DNA of 42,657 bases from JAQVSH01 sp964451605 (GTDB taxonomy: Bacteria; Bacteroidota; Bacteroidia; Bacteroidales; UBA4181): assembly GCA_964451605.1 (NCBI GenBank), contig CAYVJA010000017.1, positions 1-42,657 of the forward strand, read 5' to 3'. Shown here in pieces: positions 1-7,363 of the stretch. The number at the start of each line of letters is the position of its first letter. The first letter of the stretch is position 1. The notes beneath the pieces were generated by a model. The model saw only the letters and a program-made list of their open reading frames with translations. It was not told where the DNA came from and ran no database searches. A program made the position numbers and the translations under genes.

Positions 1-276
1 TGGGTAAAACAGCTTCCCGAACCTGTTTCCGCTGTCTCTCTGCCTGATAATGCCCGTCCCGATTTGTTTGCCATTTCGCTGGTGGAGGGGTGGCGCGGCG
101 AAATATGTCACTGCGCCCTTACCAATGCCAAGGGCCAACTGGTTCACTATAAAGTGAAAGATCCCTCTTTTCATAACTGGATGGCTTTGGCTCTTGCAGT
201 GAGAAACAACGAAATATCCGATTTCCCCGTGTGCAATAAGAGTTTTAATCTTTCGTACGCCGGTCACGATTTGTAA
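1..276 (+). CDS. Ehr-like (hydrogenase-4/HycE-like) large subunit, C-terminal fragment
   Basis: The 5' end lies outside the window; 91 codons remain, in frame from base 1 (WVKQLPEPVS...). The tail EGWRGEICHCALT...KDPSFHNW...FPVCNKSFNLSYAGHDL is the C-terminus of group 4 [NiFe]-hydrogenase / NuoD-like large subunits of the HycE/HyfG type. Catalytic hydrogenases carry a C-terminal DPCxxC nickel-binding motif. Here the corresponding stretch reads DPSFHNW, as in energy-converting hydrogenase related (Ehr) complexes, which are membrane-associated and of uncertain substrate. The next gene, 19 bp downstream, encodes the small subunit, so this is the 3' end of a complex operon. Family assignment is firm; the Ehr label is inferred because the N-terminal CxxC is not in view. 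Confidence 0.85.
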   Translation, partial: WVKQLPEPVSAVSLPDNARPDLFAISLVEGWRGEICHCALTNAKGQLVHYKVKDPSFHNWMALALAVRNNEISDFPVCNKSFNLSYAGHDL

Positions 277-295
277 CTGTAACAACCGTTGAAGT

Positions 296-1054
296 ATGCT
301 CGATCATCTTAAAATCATATGGCATCAGGGGAAGCAGTATATTCCCGATGTAACCCGGGTTGAAGTTCCCGGAATTTTCAGAGGACGTCCGGAGATCAGC
401 CGTGTTCCGATTGATGAGGAGGCGCTCCGGTTGCTCTGTCCGACAGGGGCTATCGAAACCTCTCCGGTGCGGATTGATTTGGGCCGTTGTCTCTTTTGCG
501 GGGCGTGCGCAAAGGCTTTTCCGCAGAAGATCTCATTTACCAAAGACTATAAAATGGCTTCTAACTGTCGGAACCGCCTGGTGATCCCCGAAGGTTCCGA
601 GCAGCCGGTTACACTCGATGAAAACAAGGTGCGGAAGGAGATTCGTTCCATTTTTGGCGGTTCGCTCAAGTTGCGCCAGGTTTCAGCCGGAGGCGACAAC
701 AGTTGTGAATTGGAACTCAATGCCTGTGGGAATGTGAATTTCGATATGGGACGTTTTGGTATTGAGTTTGTGGCTTCGCCCCGCCATGCCGACGGTGTTG
801 TGGTTACCGGCCCCATTAGCACCAATATGGCTCGTCCGCTTCAACTTACCTACAATGCGGTTCCCCATCCCAAACTGCTCATTTTGGTGGGAACCGATGC
901 CATCAGCGGAGGCCTGTTTGCCGAAAGTCCGGCCGTCGATCGTTCGTTTCTCAATCAGTATGAGGTCGATCTCTATGTTCCCGGGAACCCGGCTCACCCG
1001 CTCACCTTTATTAACGGTGTTCTCTCTTTAATCAGAAAGCCGAAAATTGGGTAG
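296..1054 (+). CDS. Ferredoxin/small-subunit fusion of an Ehr-like hydrogenase-related complex
   Basis: This 252-residue protein fuses a HycF-like ferredoxin segment (about residues 40-80) to a HycG/NuoB-like 20-kDa subunit (about 125-245). The ferredoxin part keeps C65, C68, C71 (CLFCGAC) and C48 (LCPTGAI), which are the four ligands of one of the two clusters in a bacterial 2[4Fe-4S] ferredoxin; the other cluster's ligands are missing. In the NuoB-like part only C137 matches a proximal-cluster ligand. The other three positions are D134 (GGDNSCELE), D201 (VGTDAISGG) and N231 (PGNPAHP). The fold is otherwise well kept (FGIEFVASPRHADGVVVTGPIS). It probably forms a membrane-associated complex with the upstream large subunit. 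It is last in its operon. Confidence 0.85.
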   Translation: MLDHLKIIWHQGKQYIPDVTRVEVPGIFRGRPEISRVPIDEEALRLLCPTGAIETSPVRIDLGRCLFCGACAKAFPQKISFTKDYKMASNCRNRLVIPEGSEQPVTLDENKVRKEIRSIFGGSLKLRQVSAGGDNSCELELNACGNVNFDMGRFGIEFVASPRHADGVVVTGPISTNMARPLQLTYNAVPHPKLLILVGTDAISGGLFAESPAVDRSFLNQYEVDLYVPGNPAHPLTFINGVLSLIRKPKIG

Positions 1055-1075
1055 CTCCCGGAAGGGTGGTGCGCC

Positions 1076-1105
1076 TTGGAGTAAGTCGAAAATAGTGTAC
1101 ATTTG
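1076..1105 (+). promoter_or_regulatory. Bacteroidota-type promoter for the lipoprotein gene
   Basis: TTG at 1076-1078, a 19-bp spacer and TACATTTG at 1098-1105 match the Bacteroidota sigma consensus (TTTG / 19-21 bp / TAnnTTTG). The start codon follows 28 bp later, at 1134. This separates the lipoprotein and aldo/keto reductase pair from the upstream hydrogenase-like operon. Confidence 0.65.
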
Positions 1106-1133
1106 TCTCTATCCACTCTATAATCGTACTCCT

Positions 1134-2009
1134 ATGCAAACCCCAATATCCAGACTCTTATCGGCAGTTACTGCTCTTTTCCTCTCTGCAATCCTTGTTG
1201 TCTCTTCGGGTTGCAGTAAAGACGACGACCCCGCAGACATGGGGCTCTCTGTTGCCGGCAGCTATACCGGCGATCTGCTCAGCGGTCTTGAAATTGATCC
1301 GGAATCGCCGGTTTCGGCGTTAGTTCCTCTGGTCTTTTTCGAAAAGCTTTCCACCAAATCGGTAAAGGTGCAGTATGCCCGCTTTTCGCCGGCTCCTGGA
1401 GTTATGTTCGACATAGAAATGGACTTAACCCTCTCGGGAAAGAGTGGCGGTAAATTTGCCTTTTCGGGTGCTAAGTCGTTTACGGTGAACTCAGTTTCCT
1501 ATCAAGTCACTGCCGGCGGGGAGTGCGGAGAGGGTTGGGTCGATCTTTCGCTCGATGTGAGCTGGGGCGATGAGTTACGAAAATTCGCTTTTCAAGGCGA
1601 TCGGCTCAGTGAATTACTGCTCGACTTTTCGGCCGCTGTAGCCGGCACTTACACAGGCAGCTGGTATGCCCAGCAGAATTTTATCCCCGTGGTTCCCGAT
1701 CCGTCTGGCCCCATTACGTTGCAGAAGATAGACGAGAGTCATATTCGAATCCGTACCACCTCAGTTCTTTTTGCTGAGTTTTTTCCCGTGTCGTTAGATT
1801 TAGAAACCGCGCTGTTTAAGCGCCTTGGCGGATATGTGGTGGATAGCGATTCTGCCTATATTACCGTTCCCGCCGAGTTGTCGCCTACCGAAACGCCCTT
1901 CGAGGCGAAAGCCATATACTCCTGCTCCATTAACGGAGATCTGATCTTTTTTGATATCTCGATTGAGGATATCGACCTTTTGGTGAGTTTCTCCGGTTCA
2001 AAACTCTGA
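1134..2009 (+). CDS. Lipoprotein with two repeated beta-rich domains, unknown function
   Basis: A 291-residue exported lipoprotein with a signal peptide at residues 1-26 and a lipobox ending VSSGC, with C27 as the lipidation site. The following SKDDD stretch is common in Bacteroidota surface lipoproteins. The mature part has two similar beta-rich halves opening with VAGSYTG (about 40-46) and VAGTYTG (about 170-176), reminiscent of calycin-like lipoprotein domains. The ATG at 1134 was chosen because it begins the signal peptide and lies just behind a promoter; an in-frame ATG at 1047 overlaps the previous gene. I do not recognise a specific function. The aldo/keto reductase gene starts 5 bp downstream, so the two are probably cotranscribed. 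Confidence 0.75.
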   Translation: MQTPISRLLSAVTALFLSAILVVSSGCSKDDDPADMGLSVAGSYTGDLLSGLEIDPESPVSALVPLVFFEKLSTKSVKVQYARFSPAPGVMFDIEMDLTLSGKSGGKFAFSGAKSFTVNSVSYQVTAGGECGEGWVDLSLDVSWGDELRKFAFQGDRLSELLLDFSAAVAGTYTGSWYAQQNFIPVVPDPSGPITLQKIDESHIRIRTTSVLFAEFFPVSLDLETALFKRLGGYVVDSDSAYITVPAELSPTETPFEAKAIYSCSINGDLIFFDISIEDIDLLVSFSGSKL

Positions 2010-2014
2010 TTACT

Positions 2015-3016
2015 ATGGAACCCTATACTGCTAACGCCTCCCGTTACGGGGAGATGATCTATAACCGCTGCGGGAAAAGCGGGATTTTATTGCCTGCCAT
2101 CTCACTGGGTTTGTGGCACAAGTTTGGGGATGTCGATGATCCCATCCGCTATCGTCGTACCCTCAGGATGGCATTCGATGCCGGTATTACCCACTTTGAC
2201 CTGGCCAACAACTATGGTCCCCCTCCGGGGTCGGCCGAAATAAACTTTGGCAGGATTCTTCGCTCCGATTTTTCGAGTCATCGCGACGAGATGATTATCT
2301 CTACCAAAGCGGGTTATACCATGTGGCCCGGACCTTATGGCGACTGGGGCTCGCGTAAATATCTGCTGGCCAGCCTCGATAAAAGTCTGAAGCGGATGGG
2401 GCTGGAGTATGTGGATATTTTCTATTCGCATCGTCCCGATCCCAATACACCCATTGAGGAGACCATGGGAGCACTCGACAGTGCGGTTCGATCGGGGAAG
2501 GCGCTTTATGCGGGGTTGTCGAACTACTCTGCAGAACAGACCCGGGAGGCGTTGGGTGTACTTCGGCGGTTGGGTACCCCTTGCCTGATTCATCAGCCCA
2601 AATATTCCATGTTTGTGCGCACTCCGGAGGAGGGGCTTCTCGATTTGCTCGGAAACGAGGGAATTGGCTGTATTCCTTTCTCGCCGCTGGCTCAGGGGCT
2701 TCTTACCTCGAAATACCTGAAGGGCATTCCCGAAAACTCCAGGGCTGCCAAATTGCACGGCTTTTTGCAGCCTTCTGAAATTACTGCGGAACGCCTGCGT
2801 ATTATTGCGGGGCTTAATCAGATTGCACTTCGACGCGGGCAATCGCTGGCGCAGATGGCGCTTGCATGGCTTCTGAAAGACTCCCGGGTAACTACGGTAT
2901 TGGTGGGAGCCAGCAGTCCCGAGCAACTGAGCGACAATCTTCAGTGCCTCAGAAATATGCGTTTTTCTGCCTCCGACCTTCAGGAGATTGAAACCCTTCT
3001 TGCTTCGGATCGGTAA
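2015..3016 (+). CDS. Aldo/keto reductase, YghZ / L-glyceraldehyde 3-phosphate reductase type
   Basis: A 333-residue cytosolic NADPH-dependent aldo/keto reductase close to E. coli YghZ (Gpr), which reduces L-glyceraldehyde 3-phosphate and detoxifies methylglyoxal. The family signature is clear throughout: SLGLWHKFGD near the start, THFDLANNYGPPPGSAEINFGR, IISTKAGYTMWPGPYGDWGSRKYL, LEYVDIFYSHRPD and GKALYAGLSNYS. The catalytic Asp (FDLANNY), Tyr, Lys (STKAGY) and His (YSHR) are all present. Length is normal. It probably shares the upstream promoter with the lipoprotein gene. A strong hairpin lies 21 bp after the stop. The exact substrate is inferred from family similarity only. Confidence 0.9.
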   Translation: MEPYTANASRYGEMIYNRCGKSGILLPAISLGLWHKFGDVDDPIRYRRTLRMAFDAGITHFDLANNYGPPPGSAEINFGRILRSDFSSHRDEMIISTKAGYTMWPGPYGDWGSRKYLLASLDKSLKRMGLEYVDIFYSHRPDPNTPIEETMGALDSAVRSGKALYAGLSNYSAEQTREALGVLRRLGTPCLIHQPKYSMFVRTPEEGLLDLLGNEGIGCIPFSPLAQGLLTSKYLKGIPENSRAAKLHGFLQPSEITAERLRIIAGLNQIALRRGQSLAQMALAWLLKDSRVTTVLVGASSPEQLSDNLQCLRNMRFSASDLQEIETLLASDR

Positions 3017-3037
3017 CAGAACTTCCCTTCCGTGAAT

Positions 3038-3079
3038 CGTATCGCAAGCAGATGCAATGCACCATCTGCTTGCGATACG
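3038..3079. terminator. 17-bp hairpin between convergent genes
   Basis: A perfect 17-bp inverted repeat (3038-3054 and 3063-3079; arms starting CGTATCGCAAGC and ending GCTTGCGATACG) encloses an 8-nt loop. On the plus strand it is followed by a short T-rich stretch (cttttct). It sits between the aldo/keto reductase and the convergent fimbrial-type lipoprotein gene, so it probably terminates both. Confidence 0.75.
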
Positions 3080-3089
3080 CTTTTCTGCA

Positions 3090-4517
3090 CTACATCTCCT
3101 CTGCCACCACATTGTCCAGATAGAGCCCTTCGCCCGCAACCCGCGGGTCGTACGATCTGACTTCAACCCGTAAGAGTGCGGCACCTGCGGGCGCGGTGAA
3201 TGTTTTCCCTGCGTAGACATTGGTATATCGTTCATTCACGCCCAAATAGCTGGTTGTCTGCAAAGGGGCGCTCTCTTCGCTCAGCCCTCCGGTTGAAGCC
3301 GATTGCCGCCACGAACTGTAATATCTCCAGCGTGTTGAGCTGTTGGGACTGTAAACGGGGAGGCTTATGCGATAGCTTTTTCCGGGTGTCACTGCTATAT
3401 CCTGATAGAGACAACTCTTACCCTCCAGCCGTACGGCATAGGCTCCCGGAGTAAGGGGTTCGGCCACGCGACAGGCAATTTTGTCGGAGCCGGTAGTTCC
3501 GCTGGCGTAAAATTTCCACCCGGAGGGTACCAATCCCAAATCGGGATCGCCTGCCCCGTTAGGACTCGCTTCCCACAATTCGAAATCGCCGTTCAGCAGC
3601 AGGTTGGCGGTCTGAGGCTCATCGGGGTTTTGGCTGGGCACCAGATCGAACCATCCACCGTCGATTACCGTACTCTCCCATTCCTGCGAGGAGATAGAGA
3701 AGGCAATCTCTTCCTGCACCTGTTCGGTGGGGAAGGTTCCCTTTACCACTGTGATTTTGTTGGCGTAGATATTGTTGGTTGCCACAATTCCTGCCGAATA
3801 GGAGAGGGTATCGCACTGCCACTCAATCCGGATCTCAGGTTTGCTGCCGCCCGGAAAGAGCAGTAGTTCGTTCGAAGAGCTCCGGTTTCCGTCGGTCGGG
3901 GCAGCATCGTGGATAAGGGTAACGGTCTCTGATCCCGCTATCCCTTCCAGATTGAGCCTTTGGGGTACGTTTTTTACACTCCAGCGAATCTGTCGGGCAT
4001 CCGACGGGATATTTTCCAGTATCAGGCGGATCATCCCCACTCTGCGCATCAGGGTCAGGGTTACCGTACCTGTAAAGGCGTCATCGATGGTTACCTGACT
4101 CTCCCCGATAAACAGATCGGAAGCCTGATCGGGAAGACCGGCGTTGGAACGGAGAAACAGTTGAACATCCTGAAAATGGGGGTTGGCCGGGAAGCTGATC
4201 TCATCGGGGGTAGACACGTTCGACACAATCACAATGCGGTAGGTGCCGTAGGGAAGTGATATACTTCGCCCGTTCAGAGAGGTGACATCGGGTTCGGAGA
4301 ACTCCATACAGCTGTTCCCTTCCGGGTCGAAAATAAATATCTGCAGATTTTCTCCGTTTTCGGCTCTGAGGGCACCGGTAATGCCCGCTCCGTCCGATTC
4401 GCGCAGTTGAAAGGTTAACGACTTTTCCCGGGCAGGAGCTGTTTCGCGGAGTGCCTCTTTGACACAACTAGTCAGGCACAGGATGGCCAGAAAGGCCATG
4501 GATACAATTTTCTTCAT
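3090..4517 (-). CDS. FimB/Mfa2-like fimbrial anchor lipoprotein with C-terminal carbohydrate-binding-like domain
   Basis: A 475-residue surface lipoprotein. Residues 1-17 are a signal peptide and C18 is the lipid attachment site (LCLTSC). The region of about 25-290 resembles FimB/Mfa2-type fimbrillin-anchor proteins of Bacteroidales: IFIFDPEGN, LPYGTYRIVIVSNV, VTLTLMRRVGMIRLILENIP. The C-terminal 160 residues form a separate jelly-roll-like module (NLLLNGDFELW, SGWKFYASG, YAVRLEGKSCLYQDIAVTPGKSYR, LYLDNVVAEE) typical of CBM4/9-like ligand-binding domains. The start at 4517 was preferred over an in-frame ATG at 4547 because it opens the signal peptide. No fimbrial shaft gene is adjacent, so a pilus role is uncertain; it may instead be a free glycan-binding surface protein. 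Confidence 0.7.
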   Translation of the reverse strand: MKKIVSMAFLAILCLTSCVKEALRETAPAREKSLTFQLRESDGAGITGALRAENGENLQIFIFDPEGNSCMEFSEPDVTSLNGRSISLPYGTYRIVIVSNVSTPDEISFPANPHFQDVQLFLRSNAGLPDQASDLFIGESQVTIDDAFTGTVTLTLMRRVGMIRLILENIPSDARQIRWSVKNVPQRLNLEGIAGSETVTLIHDAAPTDGNRSSSNELLLFPGGSKPEIRIEWQCDTLSYSAGIVATNNIYANKITVVKGTFPTEQVQEEIAFSISSQEWESTVIDGGWFDLVPSQNPDEPQTANLLLNGDFELWEASPNGAGDPDLGLVPSGWKFYASGTTGSDKIACRVAEPLTPGAYAVRLEGKSCLYQDIAVTPGKSYRISLPVYSPNSSTRWRYYSSWRQSASTGGLSEESAPLQTTSYLGVNERYTNVYAGKTFTAPAGAALLRVEVRSYDPRVAGEGLYLDNVVAEEM

Positions 4518-4570
4518 AGCACTGGTTTTTGGTTTTTGATAGTGCAATGATGCTCTAAAAAGATATTAAA

Positions 4571-4578
4571 CAAAAGTA
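4571..4578 (-). promoter_or_regulatory. Promoter -7 box for the FimB/Mfa2-like gene
   Basis: Read on the minus strand this is TACTTTTG, an exact TAnnTTTG match, 54 bp upstream of the start at 4517. No clear TTTG/TTG is seen at the -33 distance. The plus-strand peroxidase gene has only an imperfect candidate (TACATTTA at 4624-4631). Confidence 0.5.
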
Positions 4579-4663
4579 ATTAGGTTTTTTATGTAGTCCC
4601 TTTTAGTCCTTCTATATATTTCTTACATTTATCCTACACTAACCATGGATAATAGTTTGCCAT

Positions 4664-6028
4664 ATGAAAAGGTATCTACTTGTCTCTCTTTCTGTTGTCC
4701 TCCTGATTTTGGCAGGATTCTATCTATCGAAGCATCTGTATTGTGTTCCCGAGGAGAACGATCCGGACGCTACTGCCAAGTCGGTTTTGGTATGGAATCA
4801 GTGTCTTCAGTGCCATTCCGAAAACCCTTCTCTTCCCTTTTATGGTTCGTTCCCTGTGATTTCGGGCTTGTTGGCCAGAGATATTGAGCAGGGCTATATC
4901 CATGCCGACCTGAAGCCTTTTCTGGAGCTTCTGGAGTTTCGGACACAACTTCCGGAGGCGATGCTTGCCAAGATTGAGCAGACTCTGATTGAGGGCTCAA
5001 TGCCTCCCGTCACCTATTCGGCGGTTCACTGGGGTAAGGGGATAAACGCAAAAGAGAAAGCTCTCTTGCTTGACTGGATCTACAAAAAGCGGGAAGTGTA
5101 CTATGTGTCGGGCCTGGCTGCCGAACCGCATACCTATGCAATGGTTCAACCGTTGTTCGATTCGCTTGAAGTGAATCATAAAATCGCAGTACTGGGCGAG
5201 AAACTATTTAATGATGTGCGGCTTTCAGTCGACAATACCGTTTCTTGTGCTTCCTGTCACGGTTTGGAAACCGGAGGGGTAGACCGTAAACCGGTTTCGG
5301 AAGGAATCAGGGGGCTGTTGGGAACTGTGAACGCCCCTACTGTCTATAATGCGGCCTACAATTTGGTGCAGTTTTGGGATGGCCGGGCTGTCGATCTGCA
5401 GCAACAGGCAGCCGGTCCGCCACTTAATCCCGTGGAGATGGGTTCGGTATCGTGGGATTCGATTGTGGCAAAGTTTCCGGCAAATGATCCCTTCACACAG
5501 CAATTCCTGGAACAATTCCCGGAGGGGGTCTCTGAGAAGACCATTACGGCTGCCATTGCCGAATACGAAAAGCTCCTTACTACGCCTGACAGTCGCTTCG
5601 ACCAATATCTGAAAGGCAAAGCCGATGCACTGTCGGAAGTGGAGAAACAGGGGTATGAACTATTTCAGAATCATCGCTGCGCAACCTGTCATGTGGGGAT
5701 GTTGATGGGCGGACAGTCGTTTGAGAAGGTGGGTCTGAAGGCCGACTATTTTGCTGATCGTGGAAAAGAAACTATCGATGCCGATTACGGGCTCTATAAT
5801 ACCACGAAGAGAGAGTACGACAGGTTTCGCCTGAAAACTCCGACGTTGCGTAATGTGGCGCTAACGCCGCCCTATTTTCACGATGCTACTTCTCAGACCC
5901 TTGAAGAGGCGTTGGAAGCGATGTTGAAGTATCAAACCGGAACCCGGATGACTCTTTCCGAAAAGGAGGCAGTGGTGCAATTTCTGCACACGCTGACCGG
6001 TTACTATCAGGGAAAGTTATTGGAGTAG
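4664..6028 (+). CDS. Three-haem cytochrome c peroxidase with N-terminal haem-binding domain
   Basis: A 454-residue periplasmic or membrane-tethered protein. Residues 5-22 form a signal anchor. Three CxxCH motifs follow: CLQCH (47-51), CASCH (195-199) and CATCH (339-343). The last two belong to a normal di-haem cytochrome c peroxidase/MauG domain (NAPTVYNAAYNLVQFWDGRA, LKTPTLRNVALTPPYFHDAT). The first lies in an extra haem-binding domain whose SMPP (112-115) may supply the Met axial ligand. The likely role is reduction of H2O2 with electrons from the respiratory chain, as in the tri-haem quinol peroxidase YhjA. It stands alone, divergent from the upstream lipoprotein; its end overlaps the next, convergent gene by 12 bp. 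Confidence 0.88.
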   Translation: MKRYLLVSLSVVLLILAGFYLSKHLYCVPEENDPDATAKSVLVWNQCLQCHSENPSLPFYGSFPVISGLLARDIEQGYIHADLKPFLELLEFRTQLPEAMLAKIEQTLIEGSMPPVTYSAVHWGKGINAKEKALLLDWIYKKREVYYVSGLAAEPHTYAMVQPLFDSLEVNHKIAVLGEKLFNDVRLSVDNTVSCASCHGLETGGVDRKPVSEGIRGLLGTVNAPTVYNAAYNLVQFWDGRAVDLQQQAAGPPLNPVEMGSVSWDSIVAKFPANDPFTQQFLEQFPEGVSEKTITAAIAEYEKLLTTPDSRFDQYLKGKADALSEVEKQGYELFQNHRCATCHVGMLMGGQSFEKVGLKADYFADRGKETIDADYGLYNTTKREYDRFRLKTPTLRNVALTPPYFHDATSQTLEEALEAMLKYQTGTRMTLSEKEAVVQFLHTLTGYYQGKLLE

Positions 6029-7357
6029 GTTGCCGATTTTCTGCATCACTTCGCTTTTCAGGGGTTCGGGCAGGGACCCGATGCGGGTTTTGTGGCTTCC
6101 GGCAGGAGCTACGGCCCGCATCATATGCGTTTTCCGCTTCGGTACCTCCACACCTGCAGCACTCCACGGGTCGAACTCCCCATACACAAAAATCATCTCG
6201 GGATCGTTTTTGCGCAGGTAGGTTTTTACCCTCTGGTAAGCCTCCTTTTCGAAGGCAAATTGGTTCTGCTCATCCAGAAATGCCCGTTGCAGGTATCCTT
6301 TGGTATGGGGGCGGGTAAGGAGCTTCCGGAACGGACGGGTGTCATAACCGTAGTAGCCGATCTCCCGGGCCGCCTGCACAAAGAACGCATCGAAATAGGC
6401 GCCGGCCTTGAAATAGTCGGGATCGCTAATCTTCATCCAATGGGTAAAGAGCTCCTGATCGGAGGCGGTTGACGGGGGTATCTGACTGATGGCCGAGCCC
6501 CATTGCCAGGTAGAGAAGGAGTATTCCATCACCGACAGATCGTAGACCTCTTCGACAGGAATCCGGAAGGTGAGTTTTTTCTGGTTGCAATACTCTGTAA
6601 AAAGGGGGAGGAGGCTCTCCTTTCGGCGGAGAATCTCTTTTTGTACCTCCTCAATTCGTTCCCGTTCCCCGCGCGTACCCACCTTTCGCAGGAAGGGTTC
6701 GTGACGGCCGTCTTCCACCCCTTTACAGATGGGAGCAACGTAGGGAACGGCAAGATCGGTATCGTAAGGAAACCAGGCTTTATGGTAGATGGTGGTCTGG
6801 CCCCCTTTGCTGATACCGGTGCTGATCCATTTTCCGGAATAAAGGTTTTTCAGTTGGGTAACCACCGCATGCAGGTCGTTTACGGCATTCTCTACGGAAA
6901 GGTGTTGCCAGGGGGAATTTTTGGGCGTTGATTCCAGAAAAAAACGATGCTCTACTACCACTATGTTGGTGTTGAATAGCTTTGCCAGCTCGTCCATGTA
7001 ACCGGGCGAGAGGGCATATTGTGCACCGTAGCCTTCGGTGACCAGCACAACGGGTCGGTCGAAACCGGCATGACAAACAAATACCCGCTGCAGAAAAGTG
7101 GAGTCGAGGGGCTTGGAATGGTTTAGAGGCTGCTCGAAACGAAGCAGAAATTTTGTCTTAAAGTTTTGCGATTCCAGCGCATTTATCTCCTTAACCCGGT
7201 CGATTCCCTGTAACTTCTTAACCAGCTGCAGGCTGTCGGACGCCGCCTGCGCGACAGGAAACCGGCTGTTTCCGGTTATCGGCTGTACAGACAGACAGAG
7301 AGAGAGGAGCCACAAGCAGGCAAACCGCAGGTAGAGGGGTTTCGACTGAGCGTTCAT
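6017..7357 (-). CDS. Peptidase S37-family (PS-10) tripeptidyl aminopeptidase, exported
   Basis: A 446-residue secreted alpha/beta-hydrolase peptidase. The N-terminal 30 residues are a signal peptide. Motifs match the S37/PS-10 family: LLRFEQPLNHSKP, VLVTEGYG, VVVEHRFFLES, and the nucleophile elbow STGISKGGQT with Ser183; the likely acid and base are in YGEFDPW and PAGSHKTR near the C-terminus. S37 enzymes remove tripeptides from peptide N-termini, which fits a peptide-scavenging lifestyle alongside the POT peptide transporter elsewhere in the window. Its start lies 6 bp after the stop of the Gate-domain protein, so they are probably one transcript. The specificity is inferred. Confidence 0.82.
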   Translation of the reverse strand: MNAQSKPLYLRFACLWLLSLCLSVQPITGNSRFPVAQAASDSLQLVKKLQGIDRVKEINALESQNFKTKFLLRFEQPLNHSKPLDSTFLQRVFVCHAGFDRPVVLVTEGYGAQYALSPGYMDELAKLFNTNIVVVEHRFFLESTPKNSPWQHLSVENAVNDLHAVVTQLKNLYSGKWISTGISKGGQTTIYHKAWFPYDTDLAVPYVAPICKGVEDGRHEPFLRKVGTRGERERIEEVQKEILRRKESLLPLFTEYCNQKKLTFRIPVEEVYDLSVMEYSFSTWQWGSAISQIPPSTASDQELFTHWMKISDPDYFKAGAYFDAFFVQAAREIGYYGYDTRPFRKLLTRPHTKGYLQRAFLDEQNQFAFEKEAYQRVKTYLRKNDPEMIFVYGEFDPWSAAGVEVPKRKTHMMRAVAPAGSHKTRIGSLPEPLKSEVMQKIGNLLQ

Positions 7358-7363
7358 AGTTGA

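Noticed and set aside
2102..3235. A 377-codon open frame on the minus strand
   Set aside because: It is antisense to the clear aldo/keto reductase gene, has biased low-complexity composition and no family resemblance.
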